Below the pieces are notes generated by a model, which saw only the letters and a list, made by a program, of their open reading frames with translations, was not told where the DNA came from and did not search any database. A program made the translations under genes and the position numbers. From Candidula unifasciata (taxonomy: Eukaryota > Mollusca > Gastropoda > Stylommatophora > Geomitridae): a stretch of 64,000 nucleotides of DNA. Of the stretch, positions 46,901 through 58,700 are shown piece by piece. The number at the start of each line of letters is the position of its first letter. Position 1 is the stretch's first letter. Where the stretch lies: NCBI GenBank assembly GCA_905116865.2, contig CAJHNH020000569.1, positions 389,501-453,500 on the forward strand. The letters are read 5' to 3'.

Positions 46901-48258
46901 AGACGTGTCCCTGCAGCGAGGCACCCGAAAATGCTGAGCATGTGCTCCAACACTGTCAACTGTATGCTGACAACAGAGACGCAATCTGGCCTGTTCCAAC
47001 CACAATAAAGACAAAACTGTATGGTACACAAGAGGATATGGATTGCACGATAGCTTTCATAAAGGCTACCTGCCTCCTGATATAAGTTTTCTGACAGAAG
47101 GGTCGAAGAAGAAGAAGAAGACTGAACAAGGCACACCGCCAGTTCTGTGATAAAAAGCCACTCGTCGTTTTCTGAATATGTAGTTTACAAGACACATCTC
47201 AAGGAGCATGTCGTTAACAATAAATGCTTACTTTTAACGCTGACTGGAACATTATTGAACTCCTCTGGTTTTCCTTTGGCTGCTTTTCGTCTTTCCTCAT
47301 CTCTAGTTTTTCGTTCTGCTCCCTGAAGAAATCAAATGAACTTATTTAGTACCCAGGAATTCACTATTGGTTTGTTGACTGGTATTTACATTGCACATTT
47401 TTAAAATAATGTGGACACAAACGAAACAATTCGTAATTCAATGCTTGGCATACTTTCACAATTCATTGTCTAGTATACTACTTTGTATCTTATCATTACT
47501 ACACTTTGCATCAACACAATGAACCAGAAACTATGAATCCTTCTCACTTGAATACACACATCTCATTGTCTTTTGTTATACTGTAGATCTCACAGTGGAA
47601 TATTTACGACATGATCCTTTTGTTTACACAATACAACACTGTATGTCTTAATTGCCACCGCTTAGAAAGGGAATTAAATATTATGACAGCATCACTAATG
47701 TAGAGCTTTGGGAAAGAACTAAGCAAGTTTCAATGGACCAAGAGGTGGAGAATAGTCGCTGGCGTTGGATTGGACCCACATTGAGAAAAGCGGAGAACAA
47801 TATAACTAGAATGCCTTTGCACTGAAACCCACAGGGGCATAGGAATAAAGGAAGGCCCAGTAAAAAGGGGAGGGCGTGGTGAGAGCTGCATGCGATAACA
47901 AAGAATAGAACGGCTTGCCGTGAGTTGGTTGAAGGGTCAATGCTCCATGGGGAGGGAGGGGGGGGGAAGGGTGGGTGGGGTGGGGTGTGTTAGAAAAGCA
48001 GAAGGAGAAGAGAGACGCTGAGAATGATCAGCTAATGAAAAATACAATTCTGACCTTGTCACAGAAAGCCTTTATTTGGCAGTAGCCTCGGTGAACGAGT
48101 TGATTCTCTTTGGGACTTTGTTCGTAAGTGTCGATCTGGATGTGCAGGGGGATACCTTTCACGCCTTTCTGGTTACTGAAGTCTGTGCTTAAACAATGCA
48201 CAGCGATGTTGACCTGTGGACAAAACGTAAACATTGTGATAACTGTGTTTTTTAAACT

Positions 48259-48345
<87 letters not shown>

Positions 48346-49693
48346 AAATGTGTAAAGAAAGGGATGTCTTTGTGACAAAAATAGAAAAGCCGTTTAAATT
48401 GCGTTTTAAAAGCCAGGGCTTTGTTTCTCGGATCGATTCTTTCAGTTCACGAGTGCTGTTGTTACGAAGATCCTCTGGAATGGTGGCTGGAGTTACGGAG
48501 CTTATGATTTGTGCGATGCCTTTTGTTTTTGTTGTTGTTTTGTTGTTGTTGTTGTTGTTGCTGTTATGGTTTTACTTATATTTTACGCTCTGTAGTTTAT
48601 AATGGCCTCCCAAACAGTCAGCTCTTGATACCACTGCTAAAAAAGTCACAACAGAAATTAAATGTGTACGTACTATGCTAGATGTAACGAGGAAAGATAG
48701 ACTAGGAACGATGATTTCAAGAGGAGAGTGACTACAGAACCAATTCTGAACTTTACAGGTAAACAACAAATCAAATGGTTTGGCCATGTAACAAGACTGG
48801 CAGCAGACAGAGAACCACAAAGAGCAATGTTTTACAGATACAACGATAACAGAGCCAGCGGTCAACCACGCACAAGATGGGAGACCTAGAAGAAGATGAA
48901 CTGAAGGAGTTACCAACAGAATAACACTTCACAACATCACAGCTTACCAAGCAACAGAGAGCACCCTGGTTTGGCTATCTATACCTGTTAACTGCTACGC
49001 CTAGTGGTACAAAGCAGATATTGGCAAAACAGAAGTTCTTAAAACTTTCAGGGGTGGGAACTATCCATTGATCAGTTAGGTGTCGACTCCACAATTATTC
49101 TACTTTCCACTGATGACATGCGTGTCACTTATCACCGACCCCTACTAAAAGAGGCTTACAGACGCTTCATAATAACACAGCACACACAAACACACACACA
49201 ATTACACTCACACCTACACACACACAGAGAGAGAAAGAGAGAGAGTTGTTGTTATCGATCCAGCGGCGCATGAGCTTTCGCCCTTTGGCCCAATGCCATG
49301 TAGTGGAATTTGCATGTTTTCACAAGCTGTTCTTTTCCTCCGTACAAGGTGTTCCACTTGTCTGGTCTCGGAGGGAGTAGCGTTCTTCTTGTCTCTCACT
49401 GAGTTTTGGGCACTCAAAGAGATGGTGTTCAACAGTTTCGTAGGGGTAGTTACATAGCTGGCACTCTGGGGAGTGTTGTGGCTGTATTCTGTTTAGATGT
49501 CAATTGAGTGGAGTATTTTGCGTTCTAAGTCTGAAGATGGTGGCCTGGTCCCTTCTTGTTAGATGGTTAATGCTGTCATTAGGATCAGGGCCAGACATAT
49601 TTCTATGAACCTCTCTTCCAGTGTCCCCCATAGCCCATCTGTTCAACTAAGTCTCTTTGTTTATAGCTCTTATAAGTGTTTTTGCTCTCAGAA

Positions 49694-49773
<80 letters not shown>

Positions 49774-52700
49774 CAAAAACTTATATTAAGCACTTATTGC
49801 CTACCCTGACAGGCCCGTCACTGGGATTCCATTTGACAGCAACAGCGTTGAAAGCCAGTTCTTCTATGTTCTGTGGCGACACACCTTGGCAGTTTTTTGT
49901 ATCTTGGAAGGCAATTACAAAACACGTATTTTGCGGTCAGTTTTATTTATGCATTGGTTCTAACCTGTCTTAATGACAATACAGTTGAGTTGTATACATT
50001 ATATTTAAAGACTGATGCTTGGCACTTTTCAGCCTTTCCAGGCGATAGTGTTATATTACGCTATGAGGAGGCATAGAAATCAGACCCCATGGCGATGGCG
50101 AGTGTGACTTGCAAGACCCGCTCGGGTTAAGAAAAGTCTTCCACAATTATAGCATAGGGTTTCATAACCGTGTTGTCAGTTTTTGTCTTTAATCTGTTTC
50201 CTCTTAGACGACCAGCTCTCGTCCTTTCTGCAATGATTTCTTCCTTTATTCTCCTTCCCTTTCCGTGTGCCCCCTCCACACAACACGGTACATGGCATCT
50301 TATTCCCACGAGTTCACTTCACTACATGTATCATTCATGTCCCGCTTACACACATCTTTATATCGCAGTAGAGGGTGGCCTCGACATCGTCTACCCGTCT
50401 TTAGTTTCCATAAGGACATCCTCCATTTTTCAGGTGTGACCCAGCCTGATGAGCCTTCGTATACTGAGCATTGAGAAGATGTTGTATAATACCTGCCCTT
50501 TCCAGTTATATTTAAAGCATATTCGTCTACCCCACTACTGTCACAGGGGACTGGAACACTTATGAAATGAAGATACTTCGGAAATTCCCTAGGGTCGTCG
50601 CTGGATTAACAAAATGTGTTGCTTTGTAAAACGTTTTCATAAAGCGAGAAACCATTCTCCAGAGAGTGATCGAACCATATACCAGGTAGAGCCTTCTTTC
50701 CGTTCTCTTCTTCGAGCTGCTACCGAAAGGTTTCACACCATGAGATTTAAAAATCGCAATCTGGGTGGCAGACCAACAAAACTAATCCCCGAGCTCCGAT
50801 CAACCTAAAAAAAATGTAATTAATTAATTAATTAAAATTATAATTTGAGCACCTTTAATAGCTAATCTAGTCTGCTGTAATATGCAGTCCTGTGTGGGTA
50901 CGGACTGTGTGTGGACAATCCAGTCGAATTCTTTTATTTAAATGTATCGTTTATTTAAATAACGTTTATATAATCAAGCAATAAAGAACTAGAAAAGTAA
51001 ATGCACCTTCTAGTCTGCTAAAAACCTATGCGACTAACGACCATCTGCACTTACGATAAAAAATAGCTAAAGAAATAAAAAATAGTAAATAAAGAAAGAT
51101 AACCACAATGGTAAAGTCAAAATGTTTCGGAAATGATGTAATAGAGTTTGTGGAAGACTTTTCTTAACGCGAGCGGGTCTTGCTAGTCACACTCGCCATC
51201 GCCATAGGTTGTGAGTCTCATACCTCCTCAAAGCACTATACGGCGATGCAGGCTGGAAAGACGGAAAGGTGCCAACAGCGACAATAAAAGAGCACACACA
51301 GACTGAATGTTTGTGTTTTATGTACAATTGTAATAACTTGTCTGAATGAAAATAATGTTGATCAAAATAAATTCGACTTGCGACCAGTTAAGTTGGAACG
51401 GACCTCCGTCTTAAGTCGAGGAGACCATGTTAACTAATAAGTAACACAGAATGAGTATATTTAACAAACCATCGCGAAGTTCAAGCTGTGAAATCTGTAT
51501 AATAAGTCTACGTTAAAATGTAGGCAGTACCTATGTCTAGGATTCTTTGCTTGTAACTGTGTTGTCTCCCATGCCAAAATTCCCAGGCTTTTCGCTCGTC
51601 CTCCATTGGCTTCTCTTCTCTGAATGCCAGAATTATCACAGACTGAAATAACAACGTCATAATTATCACAGACTGAAATTACAAAGCCAGAATTATTACT
51701 TAATAGAATATAAATGATAGAATTATCACAGACTGAAACAACAATGCCAGAATTATCACAGACTGAAACAACAACGCCAGAATTATCACTGACTGAAATT
51801 ACAAGGCCAGAATTATCACTGACTAAAATATAAATGATAGAATTATCACGGACTGAAAAAAATGCCAGAATAATCGCAGATTAAACAAAAAATCATAGAG
51901 TTAGCAAGGACTAAAACTACAAAGCCAGAATTATTACATATTTAGACAATAATCGCAGTATAATCACAGACTGAAATAAAAATGCCAACATATTCGCAAA
52001 CTGAAATATAAATGCCAGAATTATCACAGACTGAACCAACGATACCATTATTATCACAGACTGATACAATTATATCATAGTTAGGACAGACTGAAGCAAC
52101 AAAGCCAGAATTATCACAGATTTTTAGAAAAATCCCAGAATTAGCAAGGACAAACCACAAAACCAGAATTATCACAGCCTGAAATAACAAAGCCGTAATT
52201 ATCAAGGACTGAAATAAAAAGACAATTATCACATATTGAGACAACAATCTCAGAATTATCACAGACTGAAACAACAATGCCGGAATTATCACAGACTGAA
52301 ACAACAATGCCGGAATTATCACAGACTGAAACAACAATGCCAGAATATTTACAGACTGAAGTTTAAATGCCAGAATTATCACAGACTGAAACAACAATGC
52401 CAGAATTATCACATACTGAAACAGCAATGCTAAAATCATCACAAACAGTAAGGTCATAATTATCACAGACTGAAACAACAAAGTTATAATTATCACAGAC
52501 TAAAATGACAGTGCCAAAATTATCAGAGATTGAGTGAATAATTCCAGAATTATCAGAGACTGAAGCAACAATGCCAGACATGAACACTGACGTGATCCGT
52601 GATTCTGCTTATCGTTTAAGATGATGAAACACGACAGCAACGCTTATAGGCACGTCATGTGATAATAATAACGAGTTTGCTATTGTTTTCTCAATAATTT

Positions 52701-55700
52701 TGCTATCTTTGTTGAAACCAGCCAAAGCGGTCTGCTTCCAAATATCCTGCAGCTAAATCGAACCAATCCAGGATAATGCAGTTATGAAACAGCCTTCGTA
52801 ACTCATAAACTACAGAGGCTGACTGATGTAGACAGTGGATATTAAAGACAACCTGGGCATGACATTTTATGATTCATCTGTGTTCATCTGGGTAAAGAAT
52901 CGACATCATGACATTCAGGACAAGCATATATTAGCTCCGTTTTCCGCCGCAGCAGACAGCGAAGTGTATACATCCAGACTACACGTCTTGCCTTTCCTCC
53001 ACCTAGTCTCATATGGCGCCCAGAGCCCGCAGAAAGTCCCCGCTGCATCATTCTCTTCAGACACTGGTTTTCAGTATCTTACATTTTACTCGTTACATCG
53101 TCCCACAGCCGAGAGATCACATCTGTCTGGTGCAGTTGCAGTACACCCCAAAAGGGCCCAGTCCAGCCAAGTCATCTGCCTGCTTATTCCCAGATACGTC
53201 TATATTCTTCTTTTTCAGCATTCCGAGCCCTTGAGGTTCATAGCTGCAGATATCACCAGCCTCCATTTATCTCTCTGGTTGGCCTTTTCTTTCCAGTTGG
53301 GGACACCAAATGCTTGCAGGTCTGATTGGATATTATCTCTCCATCGTCTTCTTGGTCTGCCTCGTGGTCTACGACCATTCATCTCCCTGGTGTACACAGT
53401 TTTTACTTCTTTGTCATCTGACATTCTTTCAATATGCCTCAACCATTTCAGTCTATATGGCCCAAGAAAAAGATATTTACGTGACCGTCACAATCTGCGA
53501 CCAATGAATTGATGCGATCTGTTCCATAAGAGCAAAACCTGACTTCACCTTCCTGAGAATGATTCGCGATTCAGGGTAATAAATCAAGAATTTTATCAGC
53601 ATACTTTTACAACAGCAGTGTTCTTGAGGAATAAATTTGGTACATTAAAAGCTAACAGATGGATCCAGAAGCCTTGGTTTTACAGGTTTGAGGTTTTTGA
53701 GGTTTGAAAAACGAATCAACATCATGGCACATGTGTAGTAACCCATAAGTGCTCCGTTCTTCTTCGAACTCAAGTCTGAGTACGAAGAAGCTCAGCACAG
53801 TGCACAGGCTCTGTAGCACAGGTGGGGATCATGAAATACTTTAGGTAGATTTTTAACTCCCTTTTTTGCTCAGGCAACGCCGTTAGGTTACTCTTTTTAA
53901 TTTCCATCTGCCAAGGGATTTTTGTACGTGCGCAACAATGCACACGGGCGTCCGATCTCACTACCCAGAGACCAGGCGGAATTACTAGAAGTCCAAGTTC
54001 ACGTGAAAAAAAATCACAGCCCTTACAAGGGATTGAACCCGGAACCTCTAGCACTCGAAGTGGACACCATGCCTCGAGACCACGCAGCCCCCCCCCCTCC
54101 TTCATATTACACCACAGTAGCAGAAGAACGAAAGAACGAAAGAACGAACGAACTTTATTTCCAAACGATCACACAGTGTGAATGCAAGCTTGTCTAATAT
54201 TAAGAATTTTTTAACAGTTATAATTCATACAGCAATTGTATTTTATAAATGAAGCTTTATCTTCACATACCAAAATTCTACTATAAATTTTAAATAAAAA
54301 TTACAAAAGCATGGGTGGCATATGCATTTATTCAAATAACATACAAAAGTAAACACACACGTGACATAGACACACGTTAAACAAATATGAAACTGTACGA
54401 AGTCAACACGAAGGCACTGTCCAAACTTCATTCCTTAATCTGTTTGGGGGGGGGGGGGGGGAAGGCAGTAGACAAAAAAAAAAGTGTGTGTGTGGGGGGG
54501 GGGGGGGGGGGGGTTTGGCAAAGATAAAAAGATAGCAAGACAGAGATAATGGTGACAAGAAGCGAGAAAGACAATTTAGAAATAAAATTTAAAAAACAAC
54601 GCCTTAAGACAAATAGAGGAATTTAAGTATTTGGTAGCAATTTTCACATCTGATGGAAAACTGGACAGAGAAATTAGCGCGAGATGTACCAAATCTAATC
54701 AAGTATTGGAGAAACTATCTCCCCTGTTGACACACAAGCAGATACCCTGGAGTACTAAAATGAATCTTATTAGAACTAATTCTTGGGCAACGTTATGCTA
54801 CCAGTGTCAAACGTGGACACTTACATCCTCTAATAGACGTAAAATTGTGACAAAAAAGATGAAATGCCTTAGAAGAGCTGCAGGAGTTTCAAGGAAATAC
54901 AGAATACGAAATCAGGAAATCAGACGTATGCTGAGAATAAAGCCAGCCTTACAGATCATCAAAGGACAGCAAATGAAGTGGTTTGGACACCTAACAAGAA
55001 TGCCCTGGTACTATCCCCCACAGCGAGCAACACTGAAACGTTATAACGGGTATAGAGGGAAGAGAAGACCTCGGAAAATATGGAGTGATGGCATTAAGAA
55101 CAGCCTTACAGAAATGAACATCAATCGTAATAGTGCTCTTGACAGAGCTCATCAACGAATGTTAATCTGCTCTCGACACTTCGCTGAGGTGGTACAAGGT
55201 GAAAGAGGAGAAGAAGAAGAAGAAGAAGAAGAAGAAGAAGAAGAAGAAGAAGAAGAAGAAGAAGAAGAAGAAGAAGAAGAAGAAGAAGAAGAAGAAGAAG
55301 AAGAAGAAGAAGAAGAAGAAGAAGAAGCAAATTGAAACAAACAAAGAAGTCTGTATGTTTAACCTAAAGAATTGTCAAAATAAAAGAGAATGTATTACCT
55401 TAACAACAGCACATTTGATAATACGTTCCTGATTGTTGAACTCGAGACTGAGACCGTAATACTGACCTGCGGAGAAGCAGAGATTAATCATTACACATAA
55501 AGCACCCTTTTGCACGTCATTAGACTTTCTGTGCATATAGTGTTAGACCTAGGGGGCTTCGTGGTCTCGAAGCATGGTATCTTCCTTGCGTGCGTGGGGT
55601 TCAGGGTTCAATCCCCGGTAAGAGCTGGGATTCTTTCACGTGGAGTTAGACTTCTATTAATTGTCCCTGGTCTCTGGGTAGTGAGATCGGACGCCCGTGT

Positions 55701-58700
55701 GCATTGTTGCGCAGGTAAAACAATCCCTTGGCAGTTGGAAATCGAAGAGTAGCCTAACAGCGCTGCCCAGGCAAAATTCTGAGTCAAAAATCAACCCCAA
55801 AGAATTTCAGGATGCTCACCGGTGCTACAGAGCCTGTGCACTATGCTGAGCTTCTTCGGACTCTACTTGAGTTAGAAGAAGAACGGATCACTAATCGGTT
55901 ACACCCGTGTGCCATGAGGTTGATCCATTGTTCGAAACTTCAAACTTCAAACAGTGTTAAACCTGTAATTTATAGACCAAGCGCCACTCGGTGCATGATC
56001 TGATCAACACACACACCGACCAGATTTACTTCCCGGGACTCTACCTGATACCCATTGATAGCCAAATCGAGTGCAGGTGACATTGTACTGTCATGCTGGA
56101 ATTATTCAAATGCGTTCATAACCCGTAAGCCACAGACACTGACTGGGTCTTCCTTCGATTTTTATCAATTTAGAACAGTGGTAACCAACCTTTTCAGGTG
56201 GCGCCCCTCCACCCCATTTTGAAACACGACCAAGACCTCTACGCCCCCTCCCCCCCCCCCCAGCCACCAATAATAAAATATGATTTTTTTTAAAGAGAAA
56301 GAGAGAGGAATGTGTTTTTAGTCTATAATCAAATGCATGTGTTATTATATCAATTAGACTTTTAGCGGTAGATGTACAGACAGCTCATTTAGACAAAAAC
56401 GTCAGTGTTGTTTGTTTTATAATTTTGAATTTTAAATAGTTAGACTGATTTATTTATATATATATATTTTTTTCAGCATAAGGGATTATTACAAGTAGAA
56501 ACGCACCACCACTCACTTTTTAAATTGCTTGCGCTCCCCCCCCCCACCCACCCCCAAATCAGATACCCCCCCCCCCTCGCCGAATTTCATCATGCCCCTA
56601 AGTTGCAGACCATTGGTTTAGAGCCTCACTTTCCGTAAATCTGTCCCCTTAACACAGGTTAAAAAGTAAAGGTCCTTTTTCAACGCCTTTAGGCGTGTGG
56701 GAAATATAGGGCTAGACCTATATTTTTTATCATAAGATGCTAAGTCACAATTTTGAGAAACACTGTTCTATTAATGTATCTCACACTGACAGTTTAAGAC
56801 ACATCTATATGGCATATACCAACATACAACTTACTTTTGTTAAGACACATCTATATAACATAGACAGACATTAGATTAGTTGCGTATCCTTTACAGGACG
56901 TTGCAGAACCAACCCAAACAGCCCCTGGCTGTTGTGTGGTTTTTCTAGGCAAATTTACGTCCAGTAGTTTGCCATTTCTTTTTGGACGGTCGGTTTTCTT
57001 GATACCACTGTCGAAACCAACGCAAGGCGCATGGCCCACAGCTGGGATTGATCCCGGCATCCCGTCATTACGAAGCGTTCGCATCGACTTAGCCACAGAG
57101 CCGACTTATAGAAAGACTTACTTTTGTTAAGACACATCTATATGACATAGACAGACATATAACATACTTTTGTTAAGATATGTGACCCTGTCTTCGTGTC
57201 TTCTTTGTGTGGTTGAGATCGGCGTCTCCAGGAAATAACTGTATCCAGTATTGTTTACCTCTCTGCAGAAAACAGCATGACTTTAGTTGTTGTTTGTAAA
57301 ATATCTCTATGTCAGAGCACAGCGTGTATTTAGTCGTCATTTGTAAAATATGTGTGTCGTCTACTCTAAGTTCTCTTTGTTCTGTGTTTACGGAACATAC
57401 ATTTGTGTTAAATTTAGCGTCTTTGACCTAGGTTTCGAGTTCAACGGCTGTAAACTCCAGCGGAAAGTTTTTATTTTTTTATTTTTTACTTTTGGACTAA
57501 GTCTAGTTCCAAAACTCCAGTTTTCCTTGAACATCAATTTTAAAGTTCTGGATACTTTCCGTCCCCAAGTGGGACGAATTTTTGGTTATTTTGATGCCTC
57601 ACCCTGTTGTTGTTGCCGGGGTCCTTATATAACCTAAGGGTTAAACGGGGTTTTTAGGACCTCTCCACGGGTGATCTTCATCTAAATGGTGGCCCTGTGT
57701 GTCACCGGGTGTTTATCGCTCCGTGTGATGTCCTGACGGGGTTGAACTTCAAATAATTGTTGGTTTTACTCTTCTCAGGCAGATGCACTCCCATTTCAAA
57801 GGAAGCACCTACAATTAGTATACTTTTACGACATGCTTGTTAGGGAGACAGTGGGTCTATTCTTCCTCCCCCAACCCATAAAAGGTCTCCAGAACCCACT
57901 TGGGGAGCTTCTTCAGCGATACATCAGGTACCGCATCTGGAGAAAACATAGACGACCTGACCAACATCTGTCTGTTACTTGAAATTGTAGTGAAATTGGA
58001 ATATTACTTTTTTTTTTCAGGGGGAGGTACCAATATACACCAAAAAGTACCAATTAATTTATTTTTCAAATTAAAAAAATAATAACTATTTGAAAGTCGT
58101 GCTGTCTGGGTGAGCACCGGCTTTAAAATTGAAAAAAAGGCGCACTTTATCAGCAGCGTCAAATCGGCACATTTGCAGAAACAATTTCATCACAGGTGCC
58201 TTCAGTACACCCCCAAACATTTTTAGGATTAAAAAGGCCCACATTTAAAATTTTAATGCAATTGTTTAAAACGTTCAACATACGAAAGTACCAACTTCGA
58301 CAGCTCTGCTTTGGTGTTTGCTTTATTATCTGTAAACGATATTCATAAAATTCTTCTGAAAAATCATCTCCCACGCTTGGAGTGTTTTCAACACAATTAT
58401 AGTCCAAAAACACCGTGCGACGTTTGATTACTAGCTGCTTGCTTGTTTGCAGTTTGTTCTCTCCAGGAATGTAGGCCGCATGATTAACACCTAAAGGACG
58501 AGAATTCTACTTCTATTAACCATGTATGCCGATTTGAACCGTAAGGTTATAAAGAGGCCCTAGGCAGGAATATGGGTTGCTCTGTGTTGCACTATCTGGT
58601 GGTTTTCTTGACACATGTCTGAAACATTTGATCTGTTGTCTCTTGATGTAGTTTAGTGCTGGTCCCGTCCCAACCCCTTTCCCTACATTATCATTTTTCA

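Noticed and set aside
51942..52496. 184-codon minus-strand frame ([10 protein letters not shown] repeats) as a separate gene
   Set aside because: It is the open part of the grh acceptor-copy array and has no independent start or family match. It is reported as a finding instead.
52835..53512. 225-codon plus-strand frame as a gene
   Set aside because: Its second half is the antisense of a LINE C-terminus. No domain is recognisable in the first half.
55121..55344. Poly-Glu, poly-Lys, poly-Leu, poly-Ser and poly-Phe frames
   Set aside because: All are translations of one (GAA)n tract that is the 3' tail of a LINE.
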